5,801 nucleotides of DNA from Bacillota bacterium (GTDB lineage Bacteria; Bacillota; Desulfitobacteriia; Desulfitobacteriales; Desulfitobacteriaceae): assembly GCA_021849995.1 (NCBI GenBank), contig JAJZSC010000239.1, positions 1-5,801 of the forward strand, written 5' to 3'. The translations under genes and the position numbers were made by a program. The notes under the pieces were generated by a model, which saw nothing but the letters and a program-made list of their open reading frames with translations, searched no databases and was not told the origin of the DNA. Of the stretch, positions 1-5,345 are shown in pieces; the first letter of the stretch is position 1, and every line of letters begins with the position of its first letter.

Positions 1-65
1 CAATAGTATTTTTGCGCACTATTAAAATGTAAATTGTTTGGTAATTTAAAAGGGGGGATAAGACA

Positions 66-275
66 ATGAAATTTAATGAGATCGAAACTAAGCGAATTCT
101 TGATGAGGGTATGATCACCAGAAGTTTAATTGAATGCGAAGTAGCCATGAAAAAATGCCAATTGTATAGCGAAATGGCAAATGACCCTACAATTAAAGCT
201 TTTTTCAAAGATCAATCTAAAGGTCTCGAAGATGTTATGGGATATTTGAAAGGCGCAATGGGGGACTTAAGATAG
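66..275 (+). CDS. Small helical protein, possibly CotF/ferritin-like
   Basis: I do not recognise a named family with certainty. The 69-residue product has no signal peptide or membrane segment and reads as two amphipathic helices (about residues 5-38 and 42-66) broken at Asn39-Asp40-Pro41. It has two cysteines, Cys24 and Cys31, seven residues apart on the first helix. The second helix begins with an I-K-x-x-F-F-K pattern. This resembles the 'LRQxF' helix of CotF-type spore coat proteins and matches the I-R-x-x-Y-L-K pattern of the next gene, so the two proteins may be distant relatives. The ATG start is supported by a G-rich Shine-Dalgarno site (AGGGGGGAT, positions 51-59) about 8 nt upstream. 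The next gene starts 16 bp after the stop, so the two are very probably co-transcribed. A coat or spore-associated role is inference; a small metal-binding or regulatory helical bundle is equally possible. I see no confident promoter in the 65 bases upstream. Confidence 0.8.
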   Translation: MKFNEIETKRILDEGMITRSLIECEVAMKKCQLYSEMANDPTIKAFFKDQSKGLEDVMGYLKGAMGDLR

Positions 276-291
276 AAAGGAGTGTTCTAAA

Positions 292-489
292 ATGAGTGTT
301 TTTACTGATTTAGATATGTTATATGATTATGAGAAAGATGCTGCAGCAGCTGCAATGGGATATATGACTTTAGCAACCCGCGCACATAGCAGCGGTATTA
401 GAGAACGTTACTTAAAGCTCGCTAATGAGGCTACAGATGCACATAGCAAAGTAAGTAAGCTCATAACTAAAGCAGGGGGTATTGCTTAA
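292..489 (+). CDS. Small helical protein, CotF-like (putative spore coat)
   Basis: The gene encodes a 65-residue, cysteine-free, probably all-helical protein. Helix 1 (about residues 5-31) is rich in alanine, with five consecutive alanines at 17-21. Helix 2 (about 34-61) carries I-R-E-R-Y-L-K and then E-A-x-x-A-H, ending in a Gly-Gly tail. This layout recalls one half of a CotF/ferritin-like bundle, where an acidic residue and a histidine recur along the second helix. Full-length CotF proteins are longer, so this would be a minimal version. AAAGGAG (276-282) lies 9 nt before the ATG and only just beyond the stop codon of the upstream gene, indicating a two-gene operon. A strong hairpin terminator begins about 34 bp after the stop. 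That the two proteins pair with each other is inferred from their adjacency and similar helical pattern. The function is unproven. Confidence 0.82.
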   Translation: MSVFTDLDMLYDYEKDAAAAAMGYMTLATRAHSSGIRERYLKLANEATDAHSKVSKLITKAGGIA

Positions 490-522
490 TTCTCTATTTT
501 TCAGTTTACAGATCGAAAATCA

Positions 523-564
523 ATAAAGCGGAAAGGCGTTTAGTCTTTCCGCTTTATATTTATT
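523..564. terminator. Bidirectional intrinsic terminator between convergent genes
   Basis: A perfect 13-bp inverted repeat (523-535 pairing with 545-557; core AAAGCGGAAAG / CTTTCCGCTTT) encloses a 9-base loop. On the + strand it is followed by a T-rich tail (559-564). On the - strand the read-out is TGATTTTC. It sits between the small-gene operon, which ends at 489, and the sigma-factor gene, whose stop is at 570. It can therefore end transcription from both sides. Confidence 0.88.
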
Positions 565-569
565 CGCTT

Positions 570-1184
570 CTAACCAACTTCTTGGCGAGATCGATATAGT
601 TGGGTTTTGCGACGAATACGCTGAATGGCATTATCCAGAGATTTGGGATTAAGTCCTAATCTTTGAGAGACTTCGCGTTGCTTGAAACCAGCCACAAAAT
701 GATATTGGAATACAACTAATTCAAGTTTGGAAAAACCATCTGTCAGATCTTTTACAAATGTACGTACTTCATCCAATGCTATTACAGTTGTCTCTGGATC
801 TACTACATTAGTGATTAAGTCCAGAAAACTATCTTCTTGATCATCAGAAAGACTGTTATTAAGGGAATACGCTTCATTAAATTTTAAATGCTTGTGACGG
901 TTATGAGCACGAAGGCTATCGATGATCTTTCTTTTAATAACCATTCTAACAAAGTGTAAAAATGGAATATCAGAATCAAGATCGAAAGCTAATATCGCTT
1001 TATAGATGGCGATCCTGCCTTCCTGGATTAAATCATCGAAATCAGCTCGTTGCAAAAAATATTTACTAGCGATTCTACGAATTTCTGGCTCATAGAAGAG
1101 TATTATCTCATTTGCGGCTTCCTGATCTCCTGAGCGCGCAGCTTTAAGTTTACTGAATTCATTTTCTAACGCATTAACAAACAT
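570..1184 (-). CDS. RNA polymerase sigma factor, sigma-70 family, SigH-like
   Basis: The gene encodes a 204-residue alternative sigma factor, close to the length of Bacillus sigma-H (about 218). Region 2 is clear: D-D-L-I-Q-E-G-R-I-A-I-Y-K at residues 50-62 is the core-polymerase-binding helix. Residues about 75-100, including I-I-D-S-L-R-A-H-N-R-H-K-H, form regions 2.3-2.4 for -10 melting and recognition. A linker with no region 3 leads to region 4 (about 133-193). Its helix-turn-helix, from F167 through L178 to R193, ends in K-S-L-D-N-A-I-Q-R-I-R-R-K, very like the K-S-I-D-N-A-L-Q-R-V-K-R-K of sigma-H. The ATG is supported by GGAGGAG 9 nt upstream. Canonical sigH normally lies near the rpmG-secE-nusG ribosomal region, so this copy beside the riboflavin operon is probably a paralogue. 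I therefore give no symbol. No anti-sigma gene is adjacent. Its regulon cannot be read from the window. It appears monocistronic between two terminators. Confidence 0.9.
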   Translation of the reverse strand: MFVNALENEFSKLKAARSGDQEAANEIILFYEPEIRRIASKYFLQRADFDDLIQEGRIAIYKAILAFDLDSDIPFLHFVRMVIKRKIIDSLRAHNRHKHLKFNEAYSLNNSLSDDQEDSFLDLITNVVDPETTVIALDEVRTFVKDLTDGFSKLELVVFQYHFVAGFKQREVSQRLGLNPKSLDNAIQRIRRKTQLYRSRQEVG

Positions 1185-1209
1185 CGCGCTCTACTCCTCC
1201 TTCGCGAAA

Positions 1210-1263
1210 TTTGACAATAATCTACCTTACAAGTCTAAATAAATCGAATTACTTTGACAAGAA
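1210..1263. repeat. Direct repeat TTTGACAAnAA flanking the sigma-gene start site
   Basis: TTTGACAAnAA occurs at 1210-1220 and 1253-1263, 43 bp apart, which is about four helical turns. Extending both ways, 12 of 15 positions match. One copy covers the -35 hexamer of the sigma-gene promoter and the other lies immediately downstream of its predicted transcription start. This geometry is compatible with a regulator binding on one face of the helix. In an A+T-rich spacer chance remains possible. Confidence 0.4.
1232..1260 (-). promoter_or_regulatory. Probable sigma-A promoter of the sigma-factor gene
   Basis: On the - strand, TTGTCA (1255-1260, five of six matches to the -35 consensus) is separated by 17 bp from TAGACT (1232-1237, four of six to the -10). 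Transcription would start near 1225, about 40 nt before the ATG. Copies of TTTGACAAnAA (+ strand) overlap the -35 and lie just beyond the predicted start site. I found no good sigma-H-type match (AGGAwwT with GAAT at proper spacing) here, so self-regulation by a sigma-H-like factor is not apparent. Confidence 0.5.
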
Positions 1264-1324
1264 GCATTTTGTGGTACTAATTCCTTAATTTAGCATTCTA
1301 AAAAATTTACTTTCGATAAACCGT

Positions 1325-1361
1325 AAAAAATAACGCTTTCGGTAATCCGACAAGCGTTATT
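1325..1361 (-). terminator. Intrinsic terminator of the riboflavin operon
   Basis: A 14-bp hairpin is formed by 1329-1342 and 1347-1361 with one bulged base (1351) and a 4-base loop. Arms are AATAACGCTT / AAGCGTTATT plus an inner TCGG / CCGA. On the - strand the stem is followed by a run of T (1325-1328, continuous with the stem's last two T). On the + strand no T run follows, so it terminates leftward transcription. It lies about 80 bp beyond the ribH stop codon. A weaker A+T-rich hairpin (1394-1401 with 1418-1425) lies between. Confidence 0.85.
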
Positions 1362-1442
1362 GCATAAGAGAATGCTTCAATTTTAAATTAACTTAATACT
1401 TTAAAATGCAAAGCTCTAAGTATTATACGCTAATCTAATCTA

Positions 1443-1907
1443 TTACTGTATATCCCTTAATAGGTTTGCAGTCTCAATCGCAGTAACCGCTGCTTCAAAT
1501 CCTTTATTACCCGCCTTAGTTCCAGCTCTTTCAATCGCTTGCTCGATACTATCTGTAGTCAGCACACCAAAAATTACGGGAAGTTTTGTTTTCAAGCCTA
1601 CATGGGCAACTCCTTTGCTTACCTCAGCACTAACATAATCAAAATGAGGAGTTGCTCCACGGATTACTGCTCCAAGACAAATGACCGCATCATAGCGACC
1701 TGATTCAGCCATTTTCTGAGCCACCAAAGGAATTTCAAATGCCCCAGGAACCCAAGCAATCTCAACACTATCCTCTTTAACTCCATGGCGTCGAAGAGCA
1801 TCTAGTGCCCCCCCAACAAGTTTACTAGTAATAAACTCGTTAAAACGAGCAGCTACTATTCCAAATTTTAAGCCCTCACCAAGTAATTTTCCTTCATAAA
1901 CTCGCAT
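1443..1907 (-). CDS. ribH: 6,7-dimethyl-8-ribityllumazine synthase
   Basis: RibH condenses 5-amino-6-ribitylamino-uracil with 3,4-dihydroxy-2-butanone 4-phosphate to give 6,7-dimethyl-8-ribityllumazine, the penultimate step of riboflavin synthesis, in the cytoplasm. The family usually assembles as a 60-subunit shell or as pentamers. All hallmarks are present (numbered from the chosen start): R-F-N at 21-23, W-V-P-G-A-F-E-I-P at 52-60, G-A-V-I-R-G-A-T-P-H-F-D-Y at 79-91 with catalytic His88, F-G-V-L-T-T at 113-118, and R-A-G-T-K-A-G-N-K-G at 127-136 with phosphate-binding Arg127. I chose the ATG at 1907. It gives 154 residues, the length of Bacillus RibH, puts His88 and Arg127 at the Bacillus numbers, and lies 9 nt after the SD AAGGAAGGA. 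An in-frame ATG at 1916 directly abuts that SD and is less likely. It is the last gene of the operon, 49 nt after ribBA. Confidence 0.96.
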   Translation of the reverse strand: MRVYEGKLLGEGLKFGIVAARFNEFITSKLVGGALDALRRHGVKEDSVEIAWVPGAFEIPLVAQKMAESGRYDAVICLGAVIRGATPHFDYVSAEVSKGVAHVGLKTKLPVIFGVLTTDSIEQAIERAGTKAGNKGFEAAVTAIETANLLRDIQ

Positions 1908-1916
1908 TTTGTACAT

Positions 1917-1925
1917 TCCTTCCTT
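1917..1925 (-). promoter_or_regulatory. Ribosome binding site deciding the ribH start
   Basis: The - strand reads AAGGAAGGA followed at once by ATG (1916), and 9 nt later by a second in-frame ATG (1907). The other genes here have 8-9 nt between SD and start, so the second ATG fits better. The upstream half (AAGG) could serve the first ATG at a short spacing, so dual initiation is not excluded. Confidence 0.6.
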
Positions 1926-1940
1926 ACAATAATTATCAAT

Positions 1941-1974
1941 TTATCAGGTTCTTTATTTACTTCAATCCTGATAA
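1941..1974 (-). other. Hairpin across the ribBA stop / ribBA-ribH spacer
   Basis: A perfect 8-bp inverted repeat (TTATCAGG at 1941-1948, CCTGATAA at 1967-1974) with an 18-base loop includes the ribBA stop codon (1957-1959). In the mRNA the stem forms between the last ribBA codons and the spacer before ribH. A second TTGATAA-type segment in the spacer (about 1932-1939) could compete for the same upstream arm. No T run follows, so it is not a standard terminator. A role in mRNA processing or in tuning ribH translation is speculation. Confidence 0.35.
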
Positions 1975-3159
1975 GTAATGACCAAGCTTTGTTCTTTTAG
2001 TATTAAGGTATCGGATATTTTCCGGTTTAGCTGGCATTTCTATCGGTACTCTGCTAACTACCTCAAGCCCGTAACCATCTAAACCAACAATCTTTCTTGG
2101 GTTATTAGTCATAAGTTGAACTTCGGTGATACCGAGATCAACCAAGATCTGAGCACCAACGCCATAATCCCTCAAATCAGGTGGAAAACCTAAGGCAAGA
2201 TTTGCTTCAACAGTGTCTTTTCCTTCTTCCTGCAGCTTGTAAGCCTTTAGTTTATTCAACAACCCAATTCCTCGGCCTTCTTGCCTCATGTAAAGCAGGA
2301 CTCCGCGCCCTTCACGCTCTATCTGTTCAAGAGCTGCTGTTAATTGATCACCGCAATCGCAACGCCGTGAGTGAAACACATCTCCGGTTAGACACTCAGA
2401 GTGTACCCTGACTAAGACAGGCTCTCCATCATCAACAGTTCCTTTTACAAGGGCTAAATGTTCTTGGTTATCTAAAATACTGTGGTAACCGATAGCTTTA
2501 AACTCCCCGAAATCTGTAGGAAGTGAAATCCCAATTACCCGCTCCACCAGCTTTTCAGTCTTTCTCCTATAACTGATAAGATCTTTCAATGTAATAATCT
2601 TGAGCCCATGGTGCTCAACAAACTTCAATAAATCAGGTACCCTAGCCATTGTTCCGTCTTCATTCATAATTTCGCAAATTACCCCTGCCGGTGTAAGTCC
2701 GGCGAGTCTGGCCAAATCCACTGCACCTTCCGTATGTCCTGCTCTAACCAAGACACCACCTTCCTTTGCTTTGAGAGGGAAGATATGACCCGGACGCCTA
2801 AGATCTTGGGGTTTACTAGCTGGGTCTAATAGCACTTGCACCGTAGCTGCCCTTTCGTGGGCAGAAATCCCAGTAGTACTGGATGCTGCATCAACACTGA
2901 CGGTAAAAGCAGTTCCATGGGGATCAGTATTTTGCTGTACCATTGGGTCAAGTTGAAGCTCCTCGATTCTAGATGGCGTGAGTGGAACACAGATTAAACC
3001 CCGACCGTTTATTGCCATAAAATTAATTGCTTCCGGCGTGACTTTATCAGCAGCCATCAAAAGATCGCCTTCGTTTTCCCTGTCCTCATCATCAACCACA
3101 ACAATCATCTTACCGGCCCTGATATCTTCAATTGCTTCTTCGATAGTATTAAATGACAT
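1957..3159 (-). CDS. ribBA: Bifunctional DHBP synthase / GTP cyclohydrolase II
   Basis: RibBA feeds both branches of riboflavin synthesis. The N-terminal half converts ribulose 5-phosphate to 3,4-dihydroxy-2-butanone 4-phosphate, and the C-terminal half opens GTP to the pyrimidine precursor with release of formate and pyrophosphate. Residues about 1-200 (numbered from the chosen start) are the RibB domain: D-D-E-D-R-E-N-E-G-D at 23-32 supplies the Mg2+-binding acidic residues, and R-A-G-H-T-E-G at 139-145 the catalytic His/Glu. Residues about 205-400 are the RibA domain: zinc ligands Cys256, Cys267 and Cys269, R-Q-E-G-R-G-I-G-L at 292-300, D-L-R-D-Y-G-V-G-A-Q at 328-337, and T-N-N-P-R-K-I at 351-357. 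Both active sites look intact. I use the ATG at 3159 (400 residues; Bacillus RibBA has 398), because GAGGGA lies 9 nt upstream. An in-frame GTG at 3168 overlaps that SD. It lies 42 nt after ribE. Confidence 0.97.
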   Translation of the reverse strand: MSFNTIEEAIEDIRAGKMIVVVDDEDRENEGDLLMAADKVTPEAINFMAINGRGLICVPLTPSRIEELQLDPMVQQNTDPHGTAFTVSVDAASSTTGISAHERAATVQVLLDPASKPQDLRRPGHIFPLKAKEGGVLVRAGHTEGAVDLARLAGLTPAGVICEIMNEDGTMARVPDLLKFVEHHGLKIITLKDLISYRRKTEKLVERVIGISLPTDFGEFKAIGYHSILDNQEHLALVKGTVDDGEPVLVRVHSECLTGDVFHSRRCDCGDQLTAALEQIEREGRGVLLYMRQEGRGIGLLNKLKAYKLQEEGKDTVEANLALGFPPDLRDYGVGAQILVDLGITEVQLMTNNPRKIVGLDGYGLEVVSRVPIEMPAKPENIRYLNTKRTKLGHYLSGLK

Positions 3160-3168
3160 GTTTATCAC

Positions 3169-3174
3169 TCCCTC
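3169..3174 (-). promoter_or_regulatory. Ribosome binding site deciding the ribBA start
   Basis: GAGGGA ends immediately before an in-frame GTG (3168) and 9 nt before an in-frame ATG (3159). A ribosome bound to this SD cannot use the abutting GTG. The ATG is therefore the start, removing three residues from the longest reading frame. Confidence 0.8.
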
Positions 3175-3201
3175 TTGATATATTGGCCTTTTGACTTTTA
3201 A

Positions 3202-3864
3202 CTAATCCAAAAAACCATTTTCGGCGAGAAATTTAAGAGATAGATTACTTTTTTGGTTCGCAAAACTGCTGTCAAAACCCCGTTCAAGAAACCTTGCTAC
3301 ATATTTTCCTATGATATCTGTTTCAAGATTTACTTTCGAACCAATACCCTTTGACCCCAAAGTAGTTTCTTTAAAAGTATGGGGGATTAGGGATACTGAA
3401 AAGCTATTAGATTTCACCTCAACGACTGTGAGAGAAATTCCATCTATCGCAATAGATCCTTTAGGCAAAACATAAGGCAATAGGGGAGAAGGGGCACTAA
3501 TTTCATACACATGGGCAATTTCCAGCTGGTAAATCCTCTCTAGCCTGCCGACCCCGTCAACATGTCCACTGACCAAATGTCCGCCTAAACGCGTACTAAG
3601 TTGTAAGGCTCGTTCAAGATTTACCGGACTACCGCTTACTAAATCCGCCAGGTTAGTCTTTGCTACAGTTTCTGCCATTACGTCCGCAGTAAAACTATTA
3701 GAGCTAATCTCCACTACTGTAAGGCATACCCCATTAACAGCCACACTATCACCTAACTTAGTTCCTTCCAGAACCTTTTTCGCTTGAATTGTAAGTTTTG
3801 CTGAATCAGGACTAAGTTTAATTCCTGCCACCTTACCTAATTCTTCAACTATTCCTGTAAACAA
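3202..3864 (-). CDS. ribE: Riboflavin synthase (alpha subunit)
   Basis: RibE dismutates two molecules of 6,7-dimethyl-8-ribityllumazine to riboflavin and a pyrimidine that RibH reuses. The 220-residue protein shows the family's tandem lumazine-binding barrels. Repeat 1 (about residues 1-95) contains M-F-T-G-I-V-E at the start and N-G-V-C-L-T-V-V-E at 44-52. Repeat 2 (about 96-190) contains D-G-I-S-L-T-V-V-E at 141-149. S-N-S-F follows both. G-G-H-L-V-S-G-H-V-D-G spans 94-104. Cys47 and His101 correspond to conserved active-site positions. The trimer-forming C-terminal helix follows; residues about 197-220 extend past it and are probably variable. The start is TTG, fixed by the near-universal MFTGIV beginning and by AAAAGGUG 9 nt upstream. 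The first 20 nt overlap the end of ribD, so translation is probably coupled. The gene is sometimes called ribB in Bacillus nomenclature. Confidence 0.96.
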   Translation of the reverse strand: MFTGIVEELGKVAGIKLSPDSAKLTIQAKKVLEGTKLGDSVAVNGVCLTVVEISSNSFTADVMAETVAKTNLADLVSGSPVNLERALQLSTRLGGHLVSGHVDGVGRLERIYQLEIAHVYEISAPSPLLPYVLPKGSIAIDGISLTVVEVKSNSFSVSLIPHTFKETTLGSKGIGSKVNLETDIIGKYVARFLERGFDSSFANQKSNLSLKFLAENGFLD

Positions 3865-4993
3865 GTTCTCTCACACCTTTTAAAAAGGATTCGTTTATAT
3901 TGGCTGCTACCCTCAGGTCACCGGTTTCAAGGCTAACTTCAACTAACTGTAATTTTATAGCGTCAGACATTTTGTTAATTGTTAAACCGGAAAGGGGAGA
4001 AGGGCCTCTCCCGCCTATAAGCTTGGGAGCAATAAAAAACTCAATCTTATCCACTAGACCTGCTTCTATCAAAGTTCCCGCAAGACCGCCGCCGCCTTCT
4101 AACAAAACACTATTCCAGCCACGTCTTACTAAATCTTTCATCAGACTAGTCAAAGGAACATAACGTTTTGTAGTATATTCCCAGATTTCTACACCTGGTA
4201 AAAGTCTCAGTCTGGCAATTTTGTCTTCGTCGGCCGCCAGAGAAGTTGCAATGATGCATGGGGCATTTGAGGTAGATTTTAGTACGCGTGAACTTTCTGG
4301 AATTGCCAATTCACCGTCAACAACAAGACGAACTGGATCCCGCCCTCCAGGGATACGACAAGTTAAGGCAGGATTATCAGCTTTGACCGTTTCACTTCCC
4401 ACCATAATGACATCATAGCTATCCCGTAACTCATGTACGTATTCCCTTGAAGCCTCGTTGCTGATCCACCGTGAATCTCCTTGCTCTGTTGCAATTTTAC
4501 CATCCAGTGTTAAGGCAGCTTTATAGTTTATAAAAGGAAGACCGGTTGTTATTGCTTTTATAAAAGCCTGATTTAGGGTTATAGCCTCATCTGCTAAGAG
4601 GCCAACATCAACTTGAATTCCAGCTTCACGTAGTTTCATAATTCCTTGGCTGGCTACAAGTGGATTAGGGTCAGCCATTGCGACAACTACTCTGGCAACT
4701 TGAGCTTTTATCAAAGCATCAGCACATGGAGGGGTTCTGCCGTAATGAGAACATGGTTCAAGACTGACATAAGCGGTTGCACCTTTAGCTAATTCTCCAG
4801 CTTCATTTAACGCATGTACCTCTGCATGTGGTGTTCCAGCCTTAAGATGATAGCCTTCCCCAACTACTTTGCCATCCCGAACTATGACACAGCCAACTAA
4901 TGGATTCGGGCTGGTTCGACCAGTTGCCTTTTTCGCCAAGTCCAAGGCTCTCTGCATATATGGATAATCATCTGGCAACCATTTGTTATTCAA
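3845..4993 (-). CDS. ribD: Bifunctional riboflavin deaminase / reductase RibD
   Basis: RibD performs the second and third steps of the pyrimidine branch: zinc-dependent deamination of the GTP cyclohydrolase II product, then NADPH-dependent reduction of the ribose to a ribityl chain. The deaminase domain (about residues 8-150) has H-A-E-V-H at 56-60 (His56 zinc ligand, Glu58 proton shuttle) and E-P-C-S-H-Y-G-R-T-P-P-C at 79-90 with zinc ligands Cys81 and Cys90. The reductase domain (about 153-366) has K-A-A-L-T-L-D-G-K-I-A at 158-168, G-S-E-T-V-K-A-D-N-P at 199-208 and the glycine-rich E-G-G-G-G-L at 299-304. The length of 382 is slightly above Bacillus RibD (about 361). The start is TTG at 4993, supported by AAGGAG 8 nt upstream; the next in-frame Met (residue 13) has no such support. 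It is the first gene of the operon, directly behind the FMN riboswitch. It is also called ribG. Confidence 0.97.
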   Translation of the reverse strand: MNNKWLPDDYPYMQRALDLAKKATGRTSPNPLVGCVIVRDGKVVGEGYHLKAGTPHAEVHALNEAGELAKGATAYVSLEPCSHYGRTPPCADALIKAQVARVVVAMADPNPLVASQGIMKLREAGIQVDVGLLADEAITLNQAFIKAITTGLPFINYKAALTLDGKIATEQGDSRWISNEASREYVHELRDSYDVIMVGSETVKADNPALTCRIPGGRDPVRLVVDGELAIPESSRVLKSTSNAPCIIATSLAADEDKIARLRLLPGVEIWEYTTKRYVPLTSLMKDLVRRGWNSVLLEGGGGLAGTLIEAGLVDKIEFFIAPKLIGGRGPSPLSGLTINKMSDAIKLQLVEVSLETGDLRVAANINESFLKGVRELVYRNS

Positions 4994-5001
4994 GAAATAC
5001 G

Positions 5002-5007
5002 CTCCTT
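5002..5007 (-). promoter_or_regulatory. Ribosome binding site supporting the TTG start of ribD
   Basis: AAGGAG lies 8 nt upstream of TTG at 4993 and just beyond the U-rich tail of the leader terminator. No in-frame ATG lies within 12 codons, so this SD decides the start. It is outside the terminator hairpin, which suggests control is mainly at transcription and not by SD sequestration. Confidence 0.8.
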
Positions 5008-5023
5008 AACAAGTTATTTTGAG

Positions 5024-5056
5024 AAAATAATAAACCCCGAGAGTTTCCTCCGGGGT
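5024..5056 (-). terminator. Leader terminator, expression platform of the FMN riboswitch
   Basis: On the - strand ACCCCGGAG (5048-5056) pairs with CTC-T-CGGGGT (5034-5043, one bulged base at 5040) around a GAAA loop. A U-rich tail (5024-5033) follows. It sits between the aptamer and the ribD SD, as expected for FMN-induced attenuation. Its 5' arm is also complementary to the 5' base of the aptamer. Confidence 0.88.
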
Positions 5057-5100
5057 ATGAAAAAAGCAAAAACAAACGTGCTTATACAGCAAGCTGTTCC

Positions 5101-5211
5101 ACTCCTCTTCTCATCCAGACTTTACTGTCGGCTCCGGAATTAAACCGGATCTGCCTAAAAGGCTCGCGGGCTCTACCGCCGGTACGGAATTTCACCGATC
5201 CCCAGAGGATC
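5101..5211 (-). ncRNA. FMN riboswitch (RFN element)
   Basis: The - strand contains the conserved RFN core in order: G-G-G-G at the start of P2, GGUGAAAUUCC, ACCGGCGGU, AGCCCGCGAGC, a variable hairpin, AUUCCGGAGCCGACAGU, and GGAUGAGAAG. The closing stem P1 is UCCUCU (5204-5209) with AGAGGA (5103-5108). The aptamer binds flavin mononucleotide. In this family ligand binding stabilises P1 and lowers rib gene expression. About 45 nt of linker separate it from the leader terminator. The linker contains ACAGC-UU-GCUGU and other small self-complementary segments. The RNA would begin only about 14 nt before P1 if the upstream promoter is right. Confidence 0.97.
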
Positions 5212-5231
5212 TTTATTTTTACATCCATTCT

Positions 5232-5260
5232 ATAATACTCCAATAGTTCTTTTTTTGCAA
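5232..5260 (-). promoter_or_regulatory. Probable sigma-A promoter of the riboflavin operon
   Basis: On the - strand TTGCAA (5255-5260, four of six to the -35) and TATTAT (5232-5237, five of six to the -10) are separated by exactly 17 bp. Transcription would begin near 5225, just upstream of the aptamer. The stretch from here to the acetyltransferase stop (5261-5345) shows no gene and no convincing intrinsic terminator, so some read-through from upstream into the riboswitch is possible. Confidence 0.65.
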
Positions 5261-5345
5261 CTCACTATATTCACTCACTACAAACCTTTCACCCCTTTCA
5301 TACAATGCATATTTTAACCCTGTATCAGTATCCTTAGTTCCGAAT

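Noticed and set aside
1211..1282. Two perfect TTGACA hexamers on the + strand as promoters of an antisense or small RNA
   Set aside because: Neither has a good -10 at 16-18 bp (TCTAAA for the first; TACTAA at only 15 bp for the second), and no + strand gene or terminator follows. Kept only as a repeat.
1394..1425. Hairpin TAATACTT / AAGTATTA as a terminator for ribH
   Set aside because: The stem is almost all A-T with a 16-base loop and no following T run. The much stronger hairpin at 1325-1361 explains termination.
1422..1427. Perfect TATAAT on the - strand downstream of ribH
   Set aside because: No acceptable -35 at 16-18 bp (the position reads TACAGT) and no extended -10. The operon terminator lies just downstream. 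Probably chance in A+T-rich DNA.
2181..2411. Open frame on the + strand inside ribBA
   Set aside because: It lies antisense to a highly conserved coding region, has no SD, and its product resembles no protein I know. The same applies to the other + strand frames at 2600-2788, 2978-3178, 3900-4163 and 4221-4418.
5082..5093. ACAGC-AA-GCTGT palindrome in the riboswitch linker as an operator
   Set aside because: Short, with a two-base centre, and located in RNA linker sequence. It is more likely incidental or part of alternative leader folding.
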